This document shows positions 1 through 5,272 of a DNA stretch of 5,363 bases, piece after piece (the first letter of the stretch is position 1; each line of letters begins with the position of its first letter). The notes under the pieces are model-generated. The model made no database searches, was not told where the DNA came from, and was given only the letters and a program-made list of their open reading frames with translations. Source of the DNA: DAOMOP01 sp035444405. Its GTDB lineage: Bacteria > Pseudomonadota > Gammaproteobacteria > Burkholderiales > Rhodocyclaceae. The position numbers and the translations under genes were made by a program. The stretch covers positions 1 through 5,363 of the forward strand of contig DAOMOP010000243.1 of assembly GCA_035444405.1 (NCBI GenBank), given 5' to 3'.

Positions 1-419
1 CGGACGGCGCGAGCCTGCGCGCGGCCGAGATCGTGGGTGCCGACTTCGCCTACATGGGCACGCGTTTCATCGCCACCACCGAGTCGCTGGCCCAGGACGC
101 GTACAAGCGCATGCTGGTCGATTGCCGCGTCGACGACATCGTCTACACCGACGCGATTTCCGGCACCAACGCGAACTTCATGTGGCCGAGTCTCGAGAAG
201 GCCGGCTTCGCGCGCGAAGCGCTGGCGATGGGTGTCGGCAAGGGCAGGCTGCACAGCATCGCCGACGAGGCGCGCGCGTGGCGCGACGTGTGGAGCGCCG
301 GGCACGGCGTCGCGACCATCCACGATATCGTGCCGGTGGCCGAGCTGGTCGCGCGGCTCGCGCTCGAGTATCGCGCCGCCTGCGCGCAGCCGCCCAGTGC
401 CGCGCTGATCGGCGCTTGA
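1..419 (+). CDS. Nitronate monooxygenase / 2-nitropropane dioxygenase family flavoenzyme (C-terminal part)
   Basis: The gene enters from the left edge, with 138 residues visible before the TGA at 417-419. Full-length relatives are usually about 320-350 residues, so more than half is missing. The visible part begins in the C-terminal portion of the TIM barrel. It reads DGASLRAAEIVGAD and then AYMGTRFIATTES, matching the family pattern in which a glycine/alanine-rich helix and an (M)GTRF-(I/L)AT motif hold the FMN phosphate. A later WSAGHGV matches the C-terminal WSAG motif of NAD(P)H:flavin oxidoreductase-like members. Enzymes of this family use FMN to oxidise alkyl nitronates, and some members act as NADH:quinone reductases. 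The catalytic histidine and substrate region lie outside the window, so the exact activity cannot be assigned. The gene converges on siaD, and nothing here ties it to that operon. Confidence 0.88.
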   Translation, partial: DGASLRAAEIVGADFAYMGTRFIATTESLAQDAYKRMLVDCRVDDIVYTDAISGTNANFMWPSLEKAGFAREALAMGVGKGRLHSIADEARAWRDVWSAGHGVATIHDIVPVAELVARLALEYRAACAQPPSAALIGA

Positions 420-440
420 GCGCGCCGCCCGGCCGCGCGC
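420..440. terminator. Possible GC hairpin between convergent genes
   Basis: The 22-bp gap between the upstream stop and the siaD stop contains GCGCGC at 420-425 and again at 435-440. GCGCGC is self-complementary, so the two copies can pair as a 6-bp stem with a 9-nt loop. There is no T-run on either strand, so it is not a classical intrinsic terminator. In DNA this GC-rich such a dyad may be chance. It is noted as the only candidate stop signal between the converging genes. Confidence 0.2.
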
Positions 441-441
441 A

Positions 442-1248
442 TCAGATGCAGTCGCAGCGGTTGCGGCCCTTGGCCTTGGCGGCGAAGAGCGCGCGGTCGG
501 CGCGGTTCAGCGTCGTGGAGTACGGCTCGCCGGCGCGGTAGGCGGTCAGTCCGAAGCTGGCCGACAGCGGCGCGACGCCGTCCCCGCCCGGCGAGGTGAC
601 GGCCGCGATCGCGTGCCGCACGCGTTCGACGATGCCGACCGCGGTGTCGAGGTCGGTTGCGGGCAGCATGATCAGGAACTCCTCCCCACCCCAGCGGCCG
701 CACAGGTCGTAGTCGCGCACATTGGCGCGGATGGCGTCGGCGATGCGCGACAGTGCCGCGTCGCCGGCTTCGTGGCCGAAGCGATCGTTGATCGTCTTGA
801 AGTGGTCGACGTCGGCGATCGCCAGCGTATAGCCGGTGCCGCTGCGCGCGCAGCGTTCGGTCTCTTCCTTCATGCGCTCCATCAGGAAGCGACGGTTGCC
901 GAGACCGGTCAGCGGATCGCGCAGGGCCGCATCCTTGAGCGATTCGCTCAGCTCGCGCAGGCTTTGCTGGTAGCGGTCGGAGATGCGCACGATCTTCTCG
1001 ATGCGGCGCAGCTGACGGTCGTACTCGTCGGCGAGACTCAGCCGGTTCGAGCGTTCGAGTATGTGAAAGCCGTCGGCGATGCGGATCAGTCGCTCGAGCC
1101 GTTCGCGCTGTGCCTCGCTCTGCTCGAACAGCTCGGCGAGCGCTGCCCGCAGCGGATTGTCGCGATGCGCAGGGTCGGCGAGCAGTGCCGCGATGCGTTC
1201 CTCGAGCGCATCGGCGGGCGACGGGCCGGCAGGGTGTTCAGCGTGCAT
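442..1248 (-). CDS. siaD: Diguanylate cyclase SiaD (GGDEF protein)
   Basis: This 268-residue soluble protein should make c-di-GMP from two GTP. It has no membrane segment. Residues about 30-105 are charged and leucine-rich, likely a coiled-coil stalk for dimerisation and for docking the activator SiaC. The GGDEF domain follows: DPLTGLGNRR at 111-120, the metal-binding DVDHFK at 146-151, and the active-site GGEEF at 187-191. An RxxD inhibitory site (R178-D181) sits five residues before the GG, so product feedback inhibition is expected. The gene is last in siaABCD, and its ATG lies inside siaC with an 11-bp overlap. The bases before the ATG are pyrimidine-rich with no Shine-Dalgarno, so translation is probably coupled to siaC. 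The SiaD name rests on gene order and architecture, because GGDEF proteins alone are generic. In P. aeruginosa SiaD drives aggregation and biofilm formation. Confidence 0.93.
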   Translation of the reverse strand: MHAEHPAGPSPADALEERIAALLADPAHRDNPLRAALAELFEQSEAQRERLERLIRIADGFHILERSNRLSLADEYDRQLRRIEKIVRISDRYQQSLRELSESLKDAALRDPLTGLGNRRFLMERMKEETERCARSGTGYTLAIADVDHFKTINDRFGHEAGDAALSRIADAIRANVRDYDLCGRWGGEEFLIMLPATDLDTAVGIVERVRHAIAAVTSPGGDGVAPLSASFGLTAYRAGEPYSTTLNRADRALFAAKAKGRNRCDCI

Positions 1249-1618
1249 CGGCGGTGATGGCGAACGGAAACTCGCAGTCCTCGCGAAACTCGTCGGCGAG
1301 CTCGGCGACGCGTTCGTTGCGCGCGTCGTAGAACCAGTTGACGGCGACGCTGCGCCCGCGCTGGTGGGCTTCTCCGAGCAGGTCGAAGATGTCCATCATC
1401 GCCTTGACGCTGCTCGTGTTCATGTAGGCGAGGCGCAGGTCCAGCGTCAGTGGCCGCTCGGACTCGGCCAGGAAGCGCTCGACCCAGCCGATCACGTCGC
1501 CGAAGAACTCGAACGAGTTCTCCGGGTAGGAGTCCCCGCTCATGCTCAGTGTGCCGGCTTCCCAGCAGCCCGAGACGGCGGGGGTCGATTGGGTGCCGGC
1601 TATGCTCAGATCGTTCAT
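1238..1618 (-). CDS. siaC: SiaC phosphoprotein switch (DUF1987/SiaC family)
   Basis: This 126-residue cytosolic protein is the phospho-switch of the module. The N-terminus carries GTQSTPAV and GDSYPENS, which I recognise as conserved in SiaC. The core LAYMNTSSVKAMMDIFDLL (63-81) contains the phospho-acceptor, which falls at Thr68, the same number as the characterised threonine of P. aeruginosa SiaC. The fold is STAS-like, similar to anti-sigma-factor antagonists. In the known system SiaB phosphorylates this threonine and SiaA dephosphorylates it, and only unphosphorylated SiaC binds and activates SiaD. The ATG lies 20 bp after the siaB stop, preceded by a weak GAAG-type ribosome site. The 3' end overlaps siaD by 11 bp, so the adaptor and its cyclase are probably produced together. 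The length is essentially that of the family. The assignment is strong because motif, size and neighbours all agree. Confidence 0.95.
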   Translation of the reverse strand: MNDLSIAGTQSTPAVSGCWEAGTLSMSGDSYPENSFEFFGDVIGWVERFLAESERPLTLDLRLAYMNTSSVKAMMDIFDLLGEAHQRGRSVAVNWFYDARNERVAELADEFREDCEFPFAITADAR

Positions 1619-1638
1619 CGTACGGACTTCGATTCGGT

Positions 1639-2175
1639 TCAGATGACCGCGCGCAGGCTGAAGAATGCGCGCGACGCTCCCACTTCGGACAGGGTGGCAG
1701 CGAGGGGCTGCGCCGCCTTGCGTGCGACGTCGATCAGCCCGAGCCCGGCGCCGGACCGGCTGGCCGGGTCGCGCGGCGCGCGCAGCTGCGTCTTGTAGGC
1801 GGCCTTCAGTGCAGCCTTGTCCATGCCGGCGAGCATGTTAACACGCTCGATCAGGGCCTCGCCGTCGCTGCGCTCGACGACGTTGCCGGCCATCACGATG
1901 TAGCGGCCCTCTTCGTCGCGGGCGACGACCACCGTCGCCGCCCCGTCCGTGTCGCCGTAGCCGCGGCTGTTGGCGTAGTGCCGGATGTTCTGCGTGAGCT
2001 CGATATAGATGCTGAACACGTCCATCGCCGCACCGGGCTGGGCCCGGTCGGCATCGAGATAGTTTCTCAGCGCATTGCCGATCTCCTCGATCAGGCTGCG
2101 CGAGATCGGCCCGTTGAAGCACAGCAGGATGCGGCCGCGGCTGAACTGCTCGCGCAGGGCGAATAGGTCGATCAT
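1639..2175 (-). CDS. siaB: SiaB protein kinase (GHKL-like ATPase fold)
   Basis: This 178-residue cytosolic protein should phosphorylate SiaC on Thr68. The N-terminus MIDLFALREQFSRG and ILLCFNGPISRSLIEEI are typical of the SiaB family. ATP-site elements resemble those of anti-sigma-factor kinases and histidine-kinase ATPase domains: an N-box E59-xxx-N63 (ELTQN) and a glycine lid SGAGLGLI at 141-148. The usual DxGxG G1 box is not evident, and AGN at 96-98 occupies about that position. There is no sensor or phospho-acceptor domain, so it acts as a stand-alone serine/threonine kinase. The chosen ATG is 2 bp after the siaA stop. A GTG two codons upstream (2181-2179) would give a 4-bp GTGA overlap with siaA and has a GAG at better spacing, so the true start could be 2181. 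The open frame continues much further upstream inside siaA, but that part is a shadow. Confidence 0.93.
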   Translation of the reverse strand: MIDLFALREQFSRGRILLCFNGPISRSLIEEIGNALRNYLDADRAQPGAAMDVFSIYIELTQNIRHYANSRGYGDTDGAATVVVARDEEGRYIVMAGNVVERSDGEALIERVNMLAGMDKAALKAAYKTQLRAPRDPASRSGAGLGLIDVARKAAQPLAATLSEVGASRAFFSLRAVI

Positions 2176-2177
2176 CC

Positions 2178-4187
2178 TCACGGGGTCTCGTCTCCATCGA
2201 AGCAGAAGGAAAGAATCGTCACGTCGTCGCGCTGCGAGTGGCTGCCGCGATATGCGTCGAGGGCGCGGTCGAGCGCGGCGGCCTGCTCGGCCATCGGCAG
2301 CCGCGCGTGTGCGCGCAGCAGCGCGGCGAAGCGCGTGTTGCCGAAGCTGAAGCCCTGCTCCCCGCCGGCCTGGTCGAGGAAGCCGTCGGTGGCCAGATAC
2401 CAGGTGTGGCGGGGATCGAGCACGAGCGTCTCGTCGACGTAGGTGCCGACGCGGCGGTCGGCGAGTGCGCGCCGTGCGCCCTTGATCACCTCCAGCGTGT
2501 CGCCGTCGCTGCGGTACAGCGCAATGCGCGCGCCGGCGTAGCGCAGTTGCCGCCGGGCGCGGTCGATGCACGCGATGCCGGCATCCATGTTGGTGGCGAT
2601 CCCGCGCGGCAGCTCGCAGTCGCGCAGCATCGCCCGCATCGCCGCGTCGGTGGTGGTGAGGATCGCTGCCGGCGAGTCGATGCCGACCTCGTTGATGGCC
2701 TGATCGAAGGCGGCGCGCGCGAGCATCGTCATCAGCGCCCCGGGCACGCCGTGTCCGGCACAGTCGACGACGCCGATCAGGAAGCGCTCGCCGTCGGCGC
2801 GGAAGAGGTAGAAATCGCCGCCGACGGTGTCGCGCGGGCGCCACAGCACGAAATGGCGCGGGCCGAGCCGTTGCGTCATCTGGCCGTCGGGCAGGATCGC
2901 GCGCTGGATCAGGCTCGCGTAGCCGATCGAGTCGGCGATCTGCCGGTGTGCGGCGACGATCTCGCGATTGGTGTGCTCGAGCTCGCAGGTGCGCTCGCGC
3001 ACGCGTTCCTCGAGTTCCTCGGTATGACGGTGGACCTTGTCGGCCATCGTGCCGAACGCGCGGCTGAGGTCGCCGATCTCGTCGCTGCCGGCGGCCGGCA
3101 GCTCGACCCGATAGTCGCCTTGCGAGATCGCCGTCGCCGATTGCTGCAGCCGGCGCAGCGGCCGCAAGACGAGCTGGTCGACCGCGTAGCCGAAGGCCGC
3201 CAGCAGCACTGTGAGCAGCGCCGCGACCGCGGCGACCGCGGCACGCGCCCAGCGCTGCTCGACGACGTGGGCGGCGTTCAGGTCGACGGCGGTGACGACG
3301 TGCCAGGTCAGCTCCGGAATGTGTGACAGCGCGAGCAGCTGTTCGCGCCCGTCGAGCGTCGCGCGCAGCAGCGTGACTTCGCCGGGCGCGGCGGCGGCGC
3401 GGCGCATCGCGTCGGCGAGCGCGGCGCGCTCGGCATCGTCGGCCAGCAGGGCCCCCAGCGTGCGCGTGCGGGTCGCCGCCCCGGTGGCCGAGCCGAAGGC
3501 GATCAGCTGCGCGTCCGGGTGGGCCTGGATCGCGCCGTCCGCGCCGATCAGCATCGGGATCACGCCCGGCTCGTCGATGCTGATGAAGTCATGCAGAAAG
3601 GCGTCCAGATCGAGGCCGGTGCCGGCCAGGCCGATGCGCCGCTCGCCGTCGCGCACGATCACGTTGAGCCAGACACGGGTGGTGCCGAGGCTGGTGTCGT
3701 GATTGACGTTGATGTTGTAGTCGGTGGTGTGGGCCATCGTGTTGAAGAACCACGCGTCGGCCTCGTCGGTCCGGTCCAGCGTGTAGCGGGGTGCGTCGCT
3801 GAACGGCTTGTTCCCATCGTTGAAGTAGTAGTGGCCGTTGAGCGCGCTGATGACGAAGTAGGAGCCGTCGCGGAAATCGCGCCGGTAGCCTTCGGCCTCG
3901 CGGAAGAACAGGGTGCGCTGGTCGCCGTCGTTCTCGTCGAGCAGCCAGCGGCGCGTCACTTCGGAGCCGGCGAGCCGCCGCGACAGCGCGAGGTCGCGCG
4001 ACACCGGCGCGACGATGCTCTGGCGCTTGAGCAGCGTGAGATTGCGCGCATAGGCTTCACCGAAATGGCTGCGCACGCCGTCGAGCGCCAGCCAGCCGAT
4101 GACGCCGGCCGGCACGAGTGCCAGTACGCACGCGAGTGCGAGCGCGAGCATCGACTTCGCCCGCAGTCCCAGGCCCCAGCTTGCCAT
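2178..4187 (-). CDS. siaA: SiaA membrane sensor protein phosphatase (Cache-like/HAMP/PP2C)
   Basis: This 669-residue inner-membrane protein should remove phosphate from SiaC and so switch SiaD on. Its order is: transmembrane segment about 13-35; a periplasmic sensor about 36-315 with dCache-like text (DGSYFVISALNGHYYF, RVWLNVIV, GLAGTGLDLDAFL); a second transmembrane segment about 316-337; HAMP about 338-388 (RPLRRL, DEIGDLSRAF); a coiled-coil linker about 388-418; and a SpoIIE-type PP2C phosphatase from about 425 to the end. The metal-binding acids are visible as D458 in VGGDFY, D475 in VVDCAGHG, D601 in LATDGF and D655 in SQRDDVT. The ATG at 4187 was chosen over one 22 codons upstream because GGAG precedes it by 5 nt and the first membrane helix then starts near residue 13. 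It is the first gene of the operon, followed within 2 bp by siaB. The signal sensed cannot be read from the sequence. Confidence 0.94.
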   Translation of the reverse strand: MASWGLGLRAKSMLALALACVLALVPAGVIGWLALDGVRSHFGEAYARNLTLLKRQSIVAPVSRDLALSRRLAGSEVTRRWLLDENDGDQRTLFFREAEGYRRDFRDGSYFVISALNGHYYFNDGNKPFSDAPRYTLDRTDEADAWFFNTMAHTTDYNINVNHDTSLGTTRVWLNVIVRDGERRIGLAGTGLDLDAFLHDFISIDEPGVIPMLIGADGAIQAHPDAQLIAFGSATGAATRTRTLGALLADDAERAALADAMRRAAAAPGEVTLLRATLDGREQLLALSHIPELTWHVVTAVDLNAAHVVEQRWARAAVAAVAALLTVLLAAFGYAVDQLVLRPLRRLQQSATAISQGDYRVELPAAGSDEIGDLSRAFGTMADKVHRHTEELEERVRERTCELEHTNREIVAAHRQIADSIGYASLIQRAILPDGQMTQRLGPRHFVLWRPRDTVGGDFYLFRADGERFLIGVVDCAGHGVPGALMTMLARAAFDQAINEVGIDSPAAILTTTDAAMRAMLRDCELPRGIATNMDAGIACIDRARRQLRYAGARIALYRSDGDTLEVIKGARRALADRRVGTYVDETLVLDPRHTWYLATDGFLDQAGGEQGFSFGNTRFAALLRAHARLPMAEQAAALDRALDAYRGSHSQRDDVTILSFCFDGDETP

Positions 4188-4192
4188 GCCAG

Positions 4193-4196
4193 CTCC
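4193..4196 (-). promoter_or_regulatory. Shine-Dalgarno of siaA
   Basis: On the minus strand this reads GGAG (in AATGGAGCTGGC-ATG), 5 nt before the ATG at 4187-4185. It decides the start of siaA against the in-frame ATG at 4253, which would add 22 residues ahead of the membrane helix. Confidence 0.75.
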
Positions 4197-4202
4197 ATTC
4201 GA

Positions 4203-4221
4203 ACCGATGAACCACCGATGA
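4203..4221. repeat. 8-bp direct repeat, 11-bp period, at the siaA promoter
   Basis: ACCGATGA occurs at 4203-4210 and again at 4214-4221, separated by ACC (TCATCGGT on the siaA strand). The 11-bp period is close to one DNA turn, as expected for tandem regulator half-sites on one face. The repeat covers the likely start of siaA transcription and overlaps the -10-like box, which would suit repression. The repeat is seen directly; operator function is inference. Confidence 0.45.
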
Positions 4222-4223
4222 TA
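4218..4223 (-). promoter_or_regulatory. Candidate -10 box for siaABCD
   Basis: On the minus strand this reads TATCAT, 5 of 6 matches to TATAAT. It would start transcription near 4211 and leave a leader of about 24 nt containing the siaA ribosome site. No recognisable -35 box lies 16-19 bp upstream (GGCCGC or similar) and there is no extended -10 TG. The promoter would therefore be weak, activator-dependent, or served by another sigma factor. Confidence 0.35.
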
Positions 4224-4319
4224 CTTGCTCGATGGGTGCGGCGGCCAGCGCAATCGGAAGACATGCGCATCGCGGTGGAGGAGGCCGGCCGGTGCCCGGC
4301 ATCACGGCGGGCATGCTTG

Positions 4320-4335
4320 GCGCCCGTCCGGGCGC
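4320..4335. repeat. 16-bp dyad upstream of ubiX
   Basis: GCGCCCG at 4320-4326 and CGGGCGC at 4329-4335 form a perfect inverted repeat of 7-bp arms around TC. It lies about 24 bp upstream of the candidate ubiX -35 box. It could be a dimeric regulator site or a small cruciform. In GC-rich DNA a dyad of this length is not rare, so function is uncertain. Confidence 0.3.
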
Positions 4336-4358
4336 GTTGGCCGGCGCGCGCCGATGTT

Positions 4359-4387
4359 TTGCGCGAGATCGGCATTGCGGCGATACT
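4359..4387 (+). promoter_or_regulatory. Candidate sigma-70 promoter for ubiX
   Basis: TTGCGC at 4359-4364 (3 of 6 matches, with the conserved TTG) and GATACT at 4382-4387 (4 of 6) are separated by exactly 17 bp. They sit in the local AT-rich dip upstream of ubiX. Transcription would start near 4394 and give a leader of about 110 nt that contains most of the GC-rich repeat. The spacing is ideal but the box matches are modest. Confidence 0.35.
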
Positions 4388-4422
4388 GAGGCGGCACGCC
4401 GCCGCGCCGCCGCGCCGCCTCA
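4387..4422. repeat. GCCGCCGC tandem repeat inside a 9-bp inverted repeat
   Basis: GCCGCCGC occurs at 4398-4405 and 4406-4413, followed by a partial third copy (GCCGCC) from 4414. The array is bounded by TGAGGCGGC (4387-4395) and its reverse complement GCCGCCTCA (4414-4422), which can pair around an 18-nt loop. No T-run follows, so it is not an intrinsic terminator. If the candidate promoter is right, it lies at the 5' end of the ubiX transcript. The structure is seen directly; a regulatory role is inference. Confidence 0.45.
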
Positions 4423-4486
4423 CCGGCGGGCGCCGCGGCGTCTGCGTCCCGCACCTGCACGTCGGCAAATCGCCGCCCCCTTTGTC

Positions 4487-4492
4487 GAGGAG
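4487..4492 (+). promoter_or_regulatory. Shine-Dalgarno of ubiX
   Basis: GAGGAG lies 11 nt before the ATG at 4504. The spacing is a little long but it is the only purine-rich box there. It supports this ATG, which also puts the FMN-binding GASG loop at the family's usual distance from the N-terminus. Confidence 0.6.
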
Positions 4493-4503
4493 TCACGCCT
4501 GCC

Positions 4504-5151
4504 ATGCGAAACGAAGCGCAGACCATCGCCGTCGCCCTGACCGGTGCGTCGGGCATGCCTTACGGGATGCGGCTGGTCGAGTGCCTGCTCGGTGCCGGCT
4601 GCCGCGTCTGGCTGCTCTATTCGCAGGTCGCGCAGATCGTCGCGCGCCAGGAGATGGCGCTCAACCTGCCGTCGCGCGCGGCCGAGGTGCAGGCGGTGCT
4701 CGAGGCGCGTTTCTCGGCAGGCGACGGACAGCTGCAGGTGTTCGGCCGCGAGGAATGGTTCGCACCGCTCGCCTCCGGTTCGAATCCGGCCGACGCGATG
4801 GTGGTGTGCCCGTGCACGATGGGCACGCTCGCCGCGATCGCCGCCGGCCTGTCGCAGAACCTGATCGAGCGCGCCGCCGACGTCGCCATCAAGGAAGGGC
4901 GCAAGCTGGTGCTGGTGCCGCGCGAGACGCCGTTCTCGGCCATCCACCTCGAGAACATGCTCAAGCTCGCGCGCCTCGGTGTCGTGATCCTGCCGCCCAG
5001 CCCGGGCTTCTACACGCATCCGCAGACGGTCGACGACATGGTCGATTTCGTCGTTGCGCGCGTGCTCGACCAGCTGCGCGTGCCACATCGCCTGATGGCA
5101 CGCTGGGGCAGCGCGCGCGGCCACGGCGCCGGAGGCAGCGGCGATGGCTGA
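4504..5151 (+). CDS. ubiX: Flavin prenyltransferase UbiX
   Basis: This 215-residue enzyme transfers a dimethylallyl group to reduced FMN, making prenyl-FMN, the cofactor of UbiD-type decarboxylases used in ubiquinone synthesis and in some aromatic-acid metabolism. The Rossmann-like flavodoxin fold begins with ALTGASGMPYG (11-21), whose S16 should contact FMN. The hallmark CPCTMGTLAAIA (102-113), GLSQNLIERAADV (115-127) and LVLVPRETPFS (135-145) follow. Against the P. aeruginosa enzyme as I recall it, the active-site residues appear shifted by one: S16, E50, R123, K130, R140, E141, Y170, R186 and W201. It normally works as a dodecamer in the cytosol. After W201 the protein has about 14 extra Gly/Ala-rich residues that look non-essential; their DNA holds the ribosome site of the next small ORF. 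It is transcribed divergently from siaA. No ubiD lies in the window. Confidence 0.95.
   Translation: MRNEAQTIAVALTGASGMPYGMRLVECLLGAGCRVWLLYSQVAQIVARQEMALNLPSRAAEVQAVLEARFSAGDGQLQVFGREEWFAPLASGSNPADAMVVCPCTMGTLAAIAAGLSQNLIERAADVAIKEGRKLVLVPRETPFSAIHLENMLKLARLGVVILPPSPGFYTHPQTVDDMVDFVVARVLDQLRVPHRLMARWGSARGHGAGGSGDG
5131..5135 (+). promoter_or_regulatory. Shine-Dalgarno of the 42-codon ORF
   Basis: GGAGG lies 8 nt before the ATG at 5144, inside the last codons of ubiX. Strength and spacing are close to ideal, better than the ubiX site itself, and are the main reason for calling the small ORF that follows. Confidence 0.55.
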
Positions 5152-5272
5152 CGCGGGTCGGCTGCTGCCGCTCGCAGCCTCGGCGCGTCAGCGCCTGCTC
5201 GAGCTCGACGACGCGCGCGCGCGTCTCGAACTGCTCGGGCGCGCGCTGCGCGCGTCGTCGGCGCCGGACTGA
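5144..5272 (+). CDS. Small ORF coupled to ubiX, unknown function (42 aa)
   Basis: I do not recognise this protein. The ATG overlaps the ubiX stop by 8 bp (ATGGCTGA) and has a GGAGG 8 nt upstream, so it looks translationally coupled. It has 42 residues and ends with TGA at 5270-5272. It is rich in Leu, Ala and Arg. The stretch RQRLLELDDARARLELLGRAL has leucines spaced as in an amphipathic helix or short coiled coil, with no signal peptide, membrane segment or cysteine. Third positions are about 85% G or C, like the neighbouring genes. Its last 85 bases overlap, on the other strand, an open frame that may be the tail of a convergent gene. It could be a genuine small protein, a remnant of a longer one, or chance in high-GC DNA. 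Confidence 0.5.
   Translation: MADAGRLLPLAASARQRLLELDDARARLELLGRALRASSAPD

Larger units (their letters stand above)
4188..4503. other. Divergent siaA-ubiX intergenic region
   Basis: These 316 bases separate two genes transcribed away from each other and should hold both promoters. The siaA-proximal 40 bases are relatively AT-rich and contain a direct repeat and a -10-like box. The middle holds GC-rich dyads. Around 4355-4387 there is another local drop in GC with a candidate promoter, followed by a GC-only tandem repeat and the ubiX leader. Open frames crosses the region on both strands, but they are rich in Arg, Ala, Pro and Gly, match nothing I recognise, and run into ubiX or siaA in other frames. 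I call no gene here. Confidence 0.7.

Noticed and set aside
613..1257. 214-codon plus-strand open frame opposite siaD
   Set aside because: It is the complement of a canonical GGDEF domain, with no independent motif or ribosome site.
1450..2166. 238-codon plus-strand open frame opposite siaC/siaB
   Set aside because: The translation is Arg/Ser/Ala-rich at first and has no known motif, and it lies against two well-supported genes. It is an effect of high GC.
2176..2844. Long N-terminal extension of the siaB frame
   Set aside because: The frame is open far into siaA but is Arg/Pro/Ala-rich. SiaB family similarity begins at MIDLFALREQ, and the siaA stop lies right beside that ATG.
2238..3326. 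362-codon plus-strand open frame opposite siaA
   Set aside because: It is antisense to the sensor, HAMP and PP2C parts of siaA, and its frame mirrors high-GC codons. It has no recognisable domain, and siaA is clearly the coding strand.
4188..4253. 22-residue N-terminal extension of SiaA from the upstream ATG
   Set aside because: It has no ribosome site, covers the direct repeat and -10-like box, and would push the first membrane helix inward. The ATG at 4187 has a good GGAG.
4387..4422. Intrinsic terminator reading of the inverted repeat
   Set aside because: The stem is GC-rich but the loop is 18 nt, no T-run follows on either strand, and it sits upstream of ubiX rather than behind a gene.
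4232..4540. Plus- and minus-strand open frames across the siaA-ubiX gap (including 4302-4556 minus)
   Set aside because: They are Arg/Ala/Gly/Pro-rich, include the GCCGCCGC repeat, run into ubiX in another frame and lack ribosome sites. The region reads as regulatory.
4420..5124. 234-codon minus-strand open frame opposite ubiX
   Set aside because: It is a shadow of ubiX, rich in His/Arg/Ala, with no motif. UbiX is unambiguous on the plus strand.
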